A stretch of 64,000 bases of DNA from Asterochloris sp. CNOR1 (lineage: Eukaryota > Chlorophyta > Trebouxiophyceae > Trebouxiales > Trebouxiaceae): NCBI GenBank assembly GCA_963969365.1, contig OZ017761.1:1488001-1552000 (forward strand), given 5' to 3'. The notes beneath the pieces were generated by a model. That model did no database searches, was not told the origin of the DNA, and saw nothing but the letters and a program-made list of their open reading frames with translations. A program made the position numbers and the translations under genes. This document shows positions 10,001 to 22,600 of the stretch, in pieces (positions within the stretch are counted from its first letter, which is position 1; every line of letters begins with the position of its first letter).

Positions 10001-12726
10001 GGGGTCCTGCTGCAGTCACGACCATGTTCTGGCACGAGCGTGGCGCATAGCCTGGCCTGCTCTTGTGCAGAACAATGCGCTAGTGCAGCAAGCGCGAGCG
10101 CTGAGAGCAGCGGGAGTACATATGACTCACAGGTCGGCATCTGGGGTCTCACCTGGTTGCTTCCCAAGCCGGACCTGTGTGATAGAATGCCCATGCGGGT
10201 GGTGGGACTTGTTGTGCGTGTGCACATGGGTGCTGGGCGCAGCCCAGGCCATCGGAGGTCAGGAGAATGTCAGGAAGGCTCAGGCTTACCAGCACCCTGC
10301 TCCCTGCAGGCGGGAGCCCCCCCAGGAGCCCCTGTCTACTGTTTGTAATCATATGGAGATACATTGTCCACCAGGTCCTAGAAATAAGCATCCGGCTGAA
10401 GTAAGCATCCGTCTTCGATTGGCTACTGCTTGCAGGTGGCTGGACGCAGGAGTACCTGTCTCACTATTGAGTGATGCTCTACCTGCAGTCTTGGGCAGAC
10501 CGGCACCTGCAAGGGCCATTGCTGCTCCTTGCAGGTGGCTGGGACGCAGGAGAGCCTGAAGGAGAAATTCCATCAGTTTGGTGAGCTTCTTCACCCGCAC
10601 CAAGCCATTGTATGTCTTAGGCAATCTGTAGATCCTGCCTTGCACCAGCTGCTGGGAAGTGCTGCAGCATAGACGTCAGCTTATAATCCAGCACAGGCTA
10701 GACTAAGAGGGCTGCTGCACTCTGTCAGGGGTGACAGCGCCTGTCAGACACGCACCTGTGGGTGCCAGCGTGTTGCCAGAATCCCTGAGGCCTGATGCTA
10801 GTGCGCACCCTCGCACTTGAGCATCAAGCTGCACTCTTCAGACTCCTTCCTTTGCAGCAACGGTGCAACCTGAGCACAGTGAGTTGCCCAAGCACTTGCT
10901 GCTGGCAGACAAGACCGCAATGCCTTGATAGCCCATAAATGCATTTGGATTTCTGAGGGCAGCTGTGCCTCCTCTAGGACTGCACTGCCCTCAAAATTGT
11001 CAGCGCCACATAAGTGCTGCCCCTACAGTACCGAGCATAACATCGCGTGCAGCTGCAGATACTGGTAGAGACCAGTTGGGCAAGTTCTTCAGCACCTGCA
11101 GGTTTCCTACAACTTCTGGATTAAGATGCATTCCTGAAATCTAACCTGCACGCTGTGCAGACTCAGATGGGGATGAGGCGGTAGACTTTGGCGAGTTCTT
11201 CAACGCAATGCAGCACCTGAACAAGCAGCGCTGCCTGAACCTGTCTGAGGGGGATATCCGCCTGATCTTCAGGAGCGCTGATCTGGACAAGAACGGAAAG
11301 ATTGACTACCGGTGGGTGGTGACAGTGGTGCTCAATCTGCCTTGGGGGATATCTCTGTGGGTGTGGTTGATGTGTAGGCAGGATGTGTAACCGGGGGCAC
11401 TGCTGTGGTGGACCTGTATATGCGGCTGCCATTCTGGTGGTGTAGAGCATGTGATGACGTCGCCTTCCCCTGTCTGAGGCGGCCATCAAGCTCTCTGCAG
11501 TGCTGACTTTGGCATGTGGGGGTCAATCTGAACTGGTGACTGCTACAGCACTGGACATGCCCGAGATTGAGATCTTGAGCTTCTCGACTGCTAGTGGGTG
11601 CTGCACTGCATATGAGGGCATGTGGGTTGAGTCTACCATTGTGAAAGTGAAGCTGATGCGACTGACTCGAGCGCGCTGCAATTGCTCATCATACTGCATG
11701 GCCTTGCCTGTGGTGTTTGGTGGGAGCGAGAAGTGTCTTGCTGAGTGGGAAGGACACCAAGATGGTGTCATGCTGCCAGAGGCATCTTGCCTCTGCTGGT
11801 AGTGCTGTCATAACGGGCTCTTTCTGCTGATGCCGTGCCTGCTTGGCTGCTGCCGATATGGACTGAGACCCTCCCTGCTGCACATGCAGGGAGTTCATGA
11901 AGAGTTTTGGTCTGGTGGGTGTGCTAGACCTGCGTTGCATGTCTGTCTGCCGCCCCTTGACTGCTGCTGTTGGCAACGCCAGACTATTGAAGAGGACCAT
12001 GATGCAGATCTAAAAGCATGGGAGGGCTGCAGAGCACTGATGCCAGCAATGTGCTGTTGTAGGGGGACAAGTTCATGCCAGAATTTCTGAAGCCCAAGCA
12101 GCTCAGGTACCGCCCTCAAACCAGCTTGGTGACGCTTTATGCTGCTTGGAGCCGTGCTCTCCTGCTGTGTCTGCTGGTCCTCGTCTCATGGAGCACGCTG
12201 CAGCGGCCTGCCCTGCTCATGTTGTGAGCTGAAGTGCGCAGCCGTCGTCTCTGTGGGGCCACTTTGCTTGTCCTGAGGTTTGTTGGGCATAGTCCCAGGC
12301 CTGTGCAGGACAGCAGTGCATGTACTACGCAGCATCATGACATCCGGAATGACTTGCACTCTTGACTGAGGTTGCCTGCCCTGCTGCCTGGGCAGGACAG
12401 CATTGTCTGAACTATGCAGAATTATGACATTTGAAATGACTTGCACTCTTGACTGAGGTTGCCTGCCCTGCTGCCTGTGCAGGACCACCCTGCAGGGGGA
12501 CCCCTGGCGCTGGTTCCCCCAGGACATCCCCCACAAGCACCCTCTGTCCCCCGAAGTGGTGCGCTGGCGCCCCTCCACATCTCTGCAGCAGGCCTGGCTC
12601 GCGAAGCAGCGGCGGGAGGTGGCAGATGGGCACCGCCAGCGCCACACTGCCAGGCTGCAGCCCCTGTGGGGAACCATCGACGAGCTGCCAGAGTGTGCCC
12701 AGCTGATGCGGGACATGCGGCACTGA
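7038..12726 (+). CDS. Multi-exon EF-hand calcium-binding protein
   Basis: An Ala/Gln/Ser-rich N-terminal region (7038 to about 7660) precedes a conserved core. Exons resolved by phase: 8678-8838 (FQAHDRERSGTLARSQFKRA, a degenerate EF-hand), joining to 9474-9558 (VAEGKNAIDYVAFMAALRTG, second half of another hand) and 9874-9997 (PDPAKPLGTARNPSNPPYG). Further exon-like blocks are at 10071-10132 and 10535-10579. 11161-11311 contains DSDGDEAVDFGEFF and ADLDKNGKIDYR, two canonical calcium loops, and joins in frame to 11890-11914 (EFMKSFGL). The last exon (about 12482-12726) reads DPWRWFPQDIPHKHPLSPEV and ends MRH then TGA. TGTAA, the usual green-algal polyadenylation signal, lies 29 bp after the stop. 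The intron at 9559-9873 uses a GC donor. Pairs of EF-hands plus long non-EF regions resemble flagellar or cytoskeletal EF-hand proteins, but the family is not identified. Start and several middle exons are uncertain. Confidence 0.6.
10432..10560. repeat. Duplicated acceptor-plus-exon-start segment
   Basis: TTGCAGGTGGCTGG(G)ACGCAGGAG occurs twice, at about 10432 and 10530, the second starting the exon at 10535. This creates two competing 3' splice sites about 98 bp apart. Confidence 0.55.
12301..12485. repeat. Tandem duplication, about 90-95 bp unit, ending in acceptor-like CAG
   Basis: Two adjacent copies run from CTG-GCAGGACAGCA through GACTTGCACTCTTGACTGAG and GTTGCCTGCCCTGCTGCCTG. The second copy supplies the TGTGCAG acceptor of the last EF-hand exon. 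Confidence 0.7.
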
Positions 12727-13056
12727 ATTGACCACCCAGATCACAAGTGCAAGCTGTAACGCTGCAGACACTATAGGGCATGTCAAGAGCTGCCAGATGC
12801 AACGCCAAAAAGGGCACTGAGTGATTAGATGTCGGCCACTAGTGGTAACAGTTGTGTCAGCAATAAGACAGGGGCCCACATTCAGTAGTTTGCAGCCTTG
12901 CTCAGAGCTTTCTAGACCTGCTGTGCACACAGCTCTGCATACTCCCAAGCAAGATGTTTTCCTTGGGCGTCTGCTTAATGAGTTGTGGTCAGGACTTGAA
13001 CTGGAAGAATTCCTTGACTGATCATGAAATCCTTATGGTTGGCTGTTCATGCTTGA

Positions 13057-13567
13057 TTAAAGACGTGCAGGCGCCAGCTTCATCCAGAAGGCCAAGGCAA
13101 TATAGTAGGCAGCCCTGTTCTTCTGGCTGGTGTCTGTGCGGAAGTGCAGGGCCTCAGGGTTGCTGAGGTGCAGATACATCTCTGCTCCGGTCTCTCTTGC
13201 TGACAGAAAGCATGAAGTACACTTGAGCAGAAGGCGGCCGCTGAGGAAAAAGAAGTTTCTGCCTGGTCTTCTTGCTGCCAGGGGCAAGGTGGAAGGCTAC
13301 AAGTGGTGCATGACGGGGCAGCAGACTGCTGCCCCTGGTGCTCCTAGGAAGAGCAGCACCTAGCGGTGGGCTGCAGGGAACCAGCCCCTCAGCTGGTGCT
13401 GCACACAGATGCGCTGGTACCAGCTGCAGCAGCTTGGCGGCCAGCACTGTAGGCTCAGCACCTGCCAGCCCTTCAGGCAGCAGAACCTGACAGATGGCAA
13501 TCCAGGCGCGCAGGCTGACATGCAGTTGCAGATGCTGAGCCAGCAGAGCAGGCCATGCAGGTGGCAT
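13057..13567 (-). CDS. Unrecognised small protein gene, 3' part clear
   Basis: The minus strand carries a convincing terminal exon ending at 13057, with HFRTDTSQKNRAAYYIALAF followed by WMKLAPARL and a stop. A CAG acceptor near 13198-13205 precedes it. Upstream (to 13567) an open frame rich in Leu and Ala (RAWIAICQVLLPEGLAGAEP) would be the preceding exon. The gene converges on the EF-hand gene, whose stop is 330 bp away. No family is recognised. The start and upstream exons are uncertain. Confidence 0.4.
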
Positions 13568-14108
13568 CCTCCGGCCTGACTTGTTATCTCTCCAGTGAGT
13601 TGCTGCCTAGTGGCTTGCTGGCGCTGGCGTTGTGCACGGCCCAGCGCAGGTGCTCAGCGGTTGCTAGTGGCTGGCAACTGCCCCAGTGTTGAGCCAGCCG
13701 GGTGCCTGTTGCCTGTCATGCTGCGCCTGGGCCAGCTTTCCTGGCACATATCCTGTTTCTCCACTGCCTGGCACGCTTCTGACAAGCATCATGCCACAGT
13801 TATGCTTGTTTGAGCATTACACTCAGTGTCATGTGAGAGCCTGCTGAACCGCTAAAGGGCGTCATCAGATGGTTTGAAGAGGCGCCCAGGGGCCAGCCAT
13901 CCCAATCAAGAGGTGCTGTTGACAATCTTCGAAAATCATTTATTTGAGAGACATTGCAAAGACCATTTGTGTGAGCCACTGCTTGATCTCGCCTCTCGTA
14001 GTCATCGATCAGCATGCTGGCAGTATGAGCCCTTTAGTAAGTCCTGCAGCTGCTGATAGTTCATTGCATGGTTCTCAGAGTGAAAACACCTGTTTGTTCT
14101 TCATGCAG
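13568..14108. other. Intergenic or unresolved stretch
   Basis: No convincing coding block. It should contain the 5' ends of the divergent flanking genes, but no promoter element was recognised. Confidence 0.35.
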
Positions 14109-16184
14109 GTCAGTGACTGGGGTGGCAACCATGCAGAAGTCAGTCTGGTCATGCGGCTGCTTACTGGCGCAGAGGCAGGCAGCATGGACCTTCCTAAGCA
14201 TCAGCAGCAGAAGAATACGCAGGCTCTCAGAAATGCCAGGCTTACCTGCACAAGCTGGTGCAGAATCGTGAGCTGTGAACGCGAGGCATGGGCTCCTGTA
14301 ACAATGGCCTTCTACCCGCACATTGCTAGGTTGCAGCGCAGCTTCCAGAATCTACAGGTCAGTCTCTTTGTAGGTGCCTTTGTACATGTGCATGCATCAG
14401 AGCATTGCCTGGCATAATCTGTGGCTTGCTAGGTGGTGCCTCTGCCATGTCTGGAGGTCTTCAGAAGCTCCTCACCGGCACTCTGCCCACTGAGTTCACT
14501 TTGGCGTCTGTGCCCATCGCTGATGCATCCCTGCAACTTTCTCATGTTCTTCTGAAAGGGTATGCCAATGCCTGCCTGCTTGACAGGACAGTCGTGCTGC
14601 CCCTTAGCCAAATGCTGCTGTCTGGTCCCTGCTGTTCCCAGCACTGCAAGCACCAAGTCGTCACTTCATTGCAGGAAAGGAGTCCCCTATGGCACCTGAG
14701 GCCCTGCTACTGTAATCCCAGCACCCTGGCAGCAGCCACACCTGACTTGCTGCCTGCTGGGTGCAGGATGTAGATCTGTCTGGTGTCCCTGATGCCCTGT
14801 GGTCAGACATCCACATGGTCCCCCTGGTTCTGCACATGCAAGGCCTGCCCAGGCTGCAGCGGCTGGACTGCGGCGGGGCGCTGCTGAAGCGCGAGGCGGT
14901 GCTGCGTCTGCAGGCTGCAGGCCGGCTGCAGGACCTGCGCGCCAGCAGGGTGCTGCAGCCTGCCATGCAGGCGTGCCCCATGCTCGAGGTGAACAGGCTG
15001 TGAGCCCATGCCTGCACATTAGGCTGGAGTCAATCCCTAACGTTGCCTTGCAGTTGCTTCAGGGTTGGGTGGCACCTTCTGTACCAGCGGCTTGCTCTCA
15101 CAGCAGACTCCTACAGGCTCAGCCTGTGGACCACATCACACTTTGCGCATGCCAGTCTGCCGCAGAGTGTTGTCCCACGAGATGCTGCAGGGGCTCACCA
15201 CCCTGCACCTGTGCATGAGGGGCTTCTCCTTCCTGGAGGCAGAGGGCTCCAAGCGATTCAGCAGCCTACAGAGGCTGCAGGACCTGCAGCTGGATAACGT
15301 CATGATGAGCCCAGCCACGCTTGCAGGCCTGCTGGCAGCCCTGCCCCAGCTGCAGGCGCTGAGCCTCAGCATCAAGTTTGCCACAGAGGTGCGGCCCAGC
15401 ACAGCCAAAGACATGAGCTCTCGTGCCCTGTCATCAGCTACATATGGCCATGGCTGCACGAGCTGTTGACAACAACATTGATTGCTTCTCCTGCTGCACT
15501 GGCAATGCACTGACAAACATCAGATGTCTGTGGCAGGTATGCAGTCCTCAGGCTGCAGAGCGGACAAGGCCAGGCGTGCTAGACGAGGCTGTTGCCTGCA
15601 TGTCATCGCTGACACTGCTCGTGCTGGACGTGATGAAGGCCCCCTGGTTTGCGGCAGCCCCCATTGAGGCCATCGCGGGCCTGGGCCAACTGCAGAGCCT
15701 AGCCCTGACAGGGTTTCGCGACCCCATGAATTTCCCCTCGCTCTCAACATTGACGAATCTGACCTGCTTGGTGCTGGACTCGTGCTTGCACCTTGCTGAC
15801 CTGACATTCACGGCACAGATGCCCCTGCTGCGCCAGCTCAACTGCAATCATGCAGTGAACCTGGCTATTGAAGGGGTCTCAGAGCTTACGGCCCTCTCTC
15901 TGTCTTCCTTTCACGCTTCGCACTGCGCATTCAGCAGGCCTTGGATTCCTGTGCTGGCAGCACTGACAAGCCTGGTATCGCTGGACATCTCAGTTGGCAA
16001 TTGGGGCAACAATGACATCATTGCTTTGTGCGTCTTGAAAGGTCTGCAGCGTCTCAACATCAAAGACTGCCCTGGTGTTGATGGAGCAGCCCTGAGCATT
16101 CTCAAGGACAACATCCCAGACCTTGTTGTTCAGTGCTCTGCCAGTGAGGCTGCTGACCCCTTTGCTGGCTTTCTGTCCTTTTGA
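14109..16184 (+). CDS. Leucine-rich-repeat protein with F-box-like N-terminus
   Basis: Exon 14109-14357 contains NARLTCTSWCRIVSCEREAW, the 'R..C..W..++' pattern typical of the end of an F-box. Repeats follow: 14767-14988 (LPRLQRLDCGGALLKREAVL), about 15120-15388 (LQRLQDLQLDNVMMSPATLA, LPQLQALSLS) and 15537-16184, with at least six LxxLxLxxC/N units (LGQLQSLALTG, LTNLTCLVLDSCLHLADLTF, LTSLVSLDISVGNW, LKGLQRLNIKDCPGV). The ending PFAGFLSF then TGA is clear. This architecture is typical of substrate-binding subunits of SCF ubiquitin ligases (family knowledge); a general LRR adaptor is also possible. The 15388/15537 junction keeps frame. The exon at about 14430-14560 and its joins are less certain, and the start codon was not identified. 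Confidence 0.65.
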
Positions 16185-16641
16185 GCTATTCTGCTCTGCC
16201 AGAACCCCTTCTGTCCTTTGTATTTACTGCCAGCTTGTGTCTTTGAAGCAGTGCTTTCTTGAACGAATACCTGCACACAAATGCATGAGCTGTGGACACA
16301 ACAGTGGCCACCGCTGGGATTGCATTTGCGGCCTGCACGGCAGGCTGTGCGATCATGATGCAGATCCCATGTGAGCACCACAGGATGCAGCTGAATTTGA
16401 GGGCACAGCAAGTTGGCGCCCTTGCCACGCAATCCTGGATGTTGCAGCTATCCGGCAGACAGCTGAATCACAGGAAACTGACAAACCTGAGGCCCGTTAA
16501 GGCACAGCAACAAGATGATCAAGCAGAAACGTTGCAGCAAGTGGACAAGTTTAGTGCCAGGAGCCAGGTTCAGCACCTTGCTGCTGCTTGACCAATTTTC
16601 TGTGCCTTTTATTGCATTTTCAAGTCTCAAGCGGCCTGCAG

Positions 16642-19600
16642 GGTGCTGCACTGGCACATCTGCCGGAGGATTTTGCCAGCTTCAAGCTGCCAAAGCTCAT
16701 GCGGCATGCTGCTGCTGTACGGGACCAGGGGCATCAATTCATCTCCTTCTCCCCCAAGGTGCTGCTGCTGAGCGCCTGCTGAGGCCTGCAACAGCACCTT
16801 GAAGCATGCCTCTGTGCTCTGCAGGTCTTCATTCCATTGACACGCATCTGCCGAGACTCATGTGGTTACTGTACTTTTGCACTGCCACCCACAGCTGGCC
16901 GACGGTCAGTACTGACGCTTGAAAAACTGCTTTCTGAGGAGACCAGGACCAAGTGTTGGGTGTGTCTGTCTGGTTGTCAGCTTCACCTGCATGTCTGAGC
17001 ACTTGTTGTCTTTGCAGGGCATACATGACCATGCAAGAAGTGCTGGCTGTGGCACAGGCAGGCGTAGAGCAAGGCTGCACTGAGGCTCTCTTCACGCTAG
17101 GTGCGCTGCACTTCACAACACTTGCTGTGCCTGTATACCCTGCCATGGCAAGCTTCATGGCCTGCGTGCAGGAGACAAACCTGAGCTGGCTTATGAAGAG
17201 GCAGCTCAGGAGCTGCAGGACATGGGCTATGCCAGCACACTGGAGTATGTGAAGGCAGCAGCTGCTGCCGTGCTGCATCAGACGGGGCTCCTGCCCCACA
17301 TCAACGCAGGTCTGTTTCGTGACCATGGAGCGGTGGTCTTGTTGTGTGCATGCTGGCAAATTGTGTTTGATGGAGCCTGCTATGGTCCTGGGCCGAGCTT
17401 TTGTTCTACCCTGCAGCTCATCTCATTAGCTGCACCCACTGATGCCGTATGGCACTAACTGGCATGTCTTGTTTTGCAGCTGAAGTGCTGAGCACATCTG
17501 AGGCGCTGCCTGATGAACTGCTGAAGTGCAGTCTGACCCCACGCACAGATATGCCATGACAGAGGGAATCATAGCAACCACTGCTTGTTTATTTGCAGGC
17601 GTGATGGACGAGGCAGCTGTGCGTTCTCTGAAAGAGGTGTCAGGCAGCCAGGGCTTGATGCTGGAGAGCTCCTCCCTCAGGCTCTTGCAGCCAGGAGGGC
17701 CCCACCACAATTGCCCAGACAAGGTGCACATCTGGTCATTGGCCTGCGTGCTTGCTGTAGGTATTCATTGTGTCTGTCAAAGCTGGTGCACTGTGTGGGT
17801 CAATGCCATTCCCAGCCCCTGGACGTCTCCACACCTGTGTACGGCTCACACGCCCCATGCAGCACCATCATCCCCAGCAAGATGCCTTAAGACCCACAAT
17901 GGCTGCAGGACCCAGCACTTCGGCTTGCCACCATTGAAGCGGCAGGCAGAGCGCAGGTGCCATACACCTCTGGCATCCTGATTGGCATTGGCGAGACCAG
18001 GGCTGAGCGTGTGGAGGCTCTGCAGGCCATAAAGCTTCTGCATGATGAGTATGGCCATATCCAGGTGAGCTGTTGCGCCCGGCAGGGCTTGCTCTCCAGC
18101 TCTTGACTGGCAAGGGCGGCCAGCAAGTCATGGGCAGTGCTAAGCTGACGCTCTGCAAAGCACCTGCCTTTTGTTGCCAGACAATCAGGGGAGGCCTTGT
18201 GCATGACGGCTTGGCTGGAGGTGTAGTCCATGGTTGTGAGCTGCCGTTGCATGCCAACAACAGCTGAATGGGTCCTGTGCCACAACGTTATCTGCAATCT
18301 TGCTGCAGGAGCTCATCATCCAGAACTTTCAGCCCAAAAAGGGCACCGCCATGGAGGCTGCCCCAGAGCCCAGCATGGAGGAGCTTCTTTATACTATTGC
18401 TGTAACTAGGCTGATGTTTGGCCCTGCAATGAACATCCAGGCACCTCCAAACCTGACACCAGGTGGGCCAGCGGTCATGGCCTGCCTCTCAAAGCTGCAG
18501 GCAATTGCTGCCGATGGTCAAGGCTGTGGTGTTCATGAAATTGGTCAAACAGCAGATTTCGCCCTGGCCTGCAGGTGTTGATGCTTCTGGGAGCTGGCAG
18601 CAGCTGCTTGCGGCAGGCATCAATGACTTTGGAGGCATGAGCCCTGTTACTAGAGATTATGTGAACCCAGAAAAGCCTTGGCCTCACGTCCAGCAACTTG
18701 CTGCTGCAACAGCAGAGGCTGGCTTTGTCCTGGTGCCAAGGTAGAGCCCAGCATACAACAGCCACTCATTTGTGCAATGCATGGCAGGAACCAGCAGCAC
18801 AGCAGGCAGCAGAGCTGTCATGCGCTCAGTAGCACAGCAGTCAACCTGTTGGCCATCATAGGCTGAGCCATCTGGTGCAACTGGCTGCTACAGGTGGATG
18901 CCTGCTGCCTGCAGGTTGACTCTCTACCCCAGCCACGCATTGGAGCCCAGCAGGTGGCTCAGCTCCCTTGGTGGTCGCAGCAGCGTGGCAGCTGCAGTGT
19001 TGCGCAGCATGGACACAGAAGGATACGCACGGGGCAGCCACTGGTACCCCGGTGCTCTCCCAGGCTTACAAGAGGCTGCAGAGCCCCACAACTCAGACCC
19101 TGAGCATTCAGCTGACAGCCCCGCTCACCAGGATTCCGAAGTAGTGACCGCCTTTCACGCAGCTGTGGCTGCTGCCAGGCTACAAGCCGGGGATAGCCAG
19201 GCACAGCTGGCAAATGAGGGCAGCACAGTGCACGAGCAACCAGCCGCCCTTGCTGCTGCTGCACAGGCAGGAAGCACCCCCTCAGCTGCCATGCAGGGCG
19301 GCATTGCAGGCATGGCCGGCCCCAAGGCCAGCACGCCTGTGCCGCGCAGGAAGGGGCCGGGCAAGCTCTGGCAAGTTTCTGTGGGCCAAGATGGGCAGAT
19401 GGCCGGCTGCCAGGGGCCAAGCCAGGTGGGCAGGACATCTTTTGTGTCTGGGTAGCCCACCACCTGGGCTCCGAGATGCTCCAGGGGCAGAGCACTGGGA
19501 CGTGCTGCTGGGGAGCCTGCAGGGGTGCTGTCAGAAGCACTGCTGCCATCAGCTCAGTGCTCTGGCAGCTGCGGCGTGGAGGGCAGTGCAGCACATGCGT

Positions 19601-22600
19601 TTCCAGCTGGGGAGTTGGGCCACGCGACTGTTCATTATTCCCAGGCATCTGATGCTGCAGGTCTCCCCGCACATTGCAGCCCTGCTGCAGCGTGTCATGG
19701 AGGATGGGCATGTTTTGACAGAGCCGGAGATGGTGCAACTGTTCGCCACCAGAGGAGCTGACTTTCATGTGAGCATCGCCTTGCAGCTGGCTGTGCAGTC
19801 TGCACAATGATGTTGCAGTGTGTCACTCTTTTGGCTTGCAATTAATTGCTGTGTGATGCAGCACAAATACTCTGATAGCGTGAGCCATGCAGAGCACATG
19901 GGGAAGTGAGCAGTCATCTTGCGGTTGCAGGCTGTGTGCCAAGCAGCTGACAGGCTCAGGGCCCGAGTCAAGGGCAGCATCGTGAGCTACGGTGTCAATC
20001 GTAACATGTGAGCCACTGCTGTCTGCTTCTGCGTATCCAACACGCTGTGCATCTGCTTCCATGGCAGGGATGATGCATATCAGGTCTCTTGCATATAGGA
20101 GGCCCCTGTACTTCAAGTTTTTCCTTCCTTGTGCATCGAAACTGCTACCCCCTGCAGGGCTAAGCAGCCCTGGAGTGCCCAGGTATCACGCTGCCCCCAG
20201 CTGTGCCCTGCACAGCAAGCAGTGCAGCAAATCAGACGCTCCATGATTGTTCTGCAGAAATTACACAAACGTCTGCTCCTACAAGTGCCACTTCTGCGCC
20301 TTCAGCAAGGGCAAGACCGCAGAAGGTTTGCGGGGTCCAGCATACCTCTTGAGCATGCATGAGATCAGCCGGCGCACTGCTGAGGCCTGGGAGAGAGGCG
20401 CCACAGAGGTCTGCATGCAGGTAAGCAGCTGCATGTGCCTGCAGGGTGCATGTGGCCTTCTTTGTGGTCAGCATGCAGAAAGCAGTGTGCTGGTGAGGCA
20501 TTTGACCATAGAGATTGAGCAGCCTTGGCAGAGGCCAACTTCATCCTGCTGCTGTGTGCTGTACTTGCAACGTCCTTGGACATGAATGAGGGCGCTGCAC
20601 AGGCCTGGAACCGGGGCCCTGTGGAGACCTGTGTGCAGGCCAGTCTCCACCGCGGATGTGGGCTGCAGCGCATTGATCTGGCCTCCACGCAACTCGACAC
20701 TGCAAGCTGCAGGGACCTTAGTCCCTGGAGCAGCAGGCAGCAGCAGCCACCCAAATGCCCAATGCGGCTCTCCGCAGGCCAAGCAACCTGTAGCTGCCAT
20801 AGGCAGGCGCTCCCATGCAATAATCTCAAATTGTTGGTTGGCCCTTCAGTGCGCCATGGCCTGCACCACCCTGTTTATGAGACACCTCGTCTGAAAGGGG
20901 TGAGGCAAGTGCACTTTTCATTTAAGCGCCTGACATTATGCCGCTGCACTGCAGGGTGGCATCCATCCAGACTTCACTGGGCAAGATTACCTGCACATTC
21001 TTCAGGCAGCCAAGGCTGGTGCTCCCAACATCCATGTGCATGCTTTCAGCCCACTGGAGGTCTCCCAGGGCGCCCACACCCTGGGCATCCCTGTGCCTGA
21101 CTTCCTGCAGCAGCTCAAAGCCGCTGGGCTGGGCAGCCTTCCAGGTGGGTCAACATCTGCTTTGTTGTGGGCTACCGGGGCTTCAACTGGCTGTGAAGCC
21201 AACCCTTGAGGGAGGGCTACACCTATTTGTTTGGGGCTGCAGGGCCTTCGTCTGGCTGTGTACTCAAGGCTGGGAGTGAAGGGGTGGGGCGAAAGAGGGT
21301 TTCTTTCGAGCTACGGAATCTTTGACTGGCTGTGAAGCCAAGCCATTCAGAGAGGGCTACATCTGCCTGTCTGGGGCTGCCGGGCCTTCTCTTGGCTGTC
21401 CACTCAAGGCTGGGAGTGGGGGAGGGGGCAGGGGGAAGACCACTCTGCATGCAGGAGTTGCAGACGCTGTCTGTACCTTGAGGTGCTGCCCTCACAAAAA
21501 CTGACTCGCTGCATGTCACGCAATTGACTCTGTGTCAGACATGCCTTGTTCGAGTGTGCAAATCTCTCGCTGGGTTTGGGTGTGCAGCAATCTTGATTTG
21601 TTGCGCGTCATGTTGCGTCATTGCTGCCAGCTGTCCCGCATATCTGAACAGGCCTGCTCAGTGGGAAGCTCAGGGCTCCAGAAGCCAGGTCATGCATGTC
21701 ATGTCCCAGCCTTGACCCTCACAGGTCATGCTGCGCAGGCACTGCAGCTGAGATCCTAGATGATGGCGTGCGGCAGGAGCTGTGCCCAGACAAGTTGAGA
21801 ACAGAGCCCTGGCTTCAGGTGACTGTGTCAGCGTTTGTCCCATTACATGTCTGCCCTTGTCTCAACGTGCAGTCAGCACTGAAGATGGCCTGACCACCAC
21901 ACCATGTCTTATCGCTGGCACCTGTGGGGACTAGGTGTCCTCCAGGATAGCTGCATCGCAGAGGATCGTGCACAGGGCTAACACACCTTGCTTACCAGGT
22001 GTGCCTCGCAGCTGTTGAATGGCAGACTGCCGCCTGCAGATGGTATAGCCAGCTCATAGGGCGCCACACACATGTTGCTGCCAATGGCCGGCTGCTTGCA
22101 AACTGCCGGCAATGCAAGTGTTACATCAAGACAACAAGGTGAGGTACAAATGCTGGAATGCACCTTCTGCCTGCCTGCAGGTGGTGCCGGCAGCACACTG
22201 AGTGAAGCCCAGCGTTCATTGCTGAGTCTGAGTGCGGCCTTCCTGATCACAAATGGCGCAGGCTCTGGGGCCATGCACTCGGGCAGCCGTCAAAGTCGGA
22301 CTGCTGCCTTACTGCCTGCAGGTGGTGGAGGCAGCGCACAAGGTGGGGCTTCGCACATCGTCAACCATCATGTTTGGGCATCTGGACAGCACAGCCTCCT
22401 GGGCACGCCACATCGCTGCGCTGCGGGACTTGCAGGCCCACACAGGAGGCATCACGGAGTTCGTGCCGCTGCCCTTTGTGCACATGGAGGCGCCTGTGTA
22501 CCTCAAAGGTGACGCCACCACCGAGCTTTTCATCTGCAGAGTCTATGGCGCTGCCCTTTGTGTACATGAAGGGCCTCATGATCATCTCATAGGCTGTGAC

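Noticed and set aside
17480-17525. Coding exon of FO synthase
   Set aside because: Its length is not a multiple of three, and inclusion destroys the conserved INA-GVM join.
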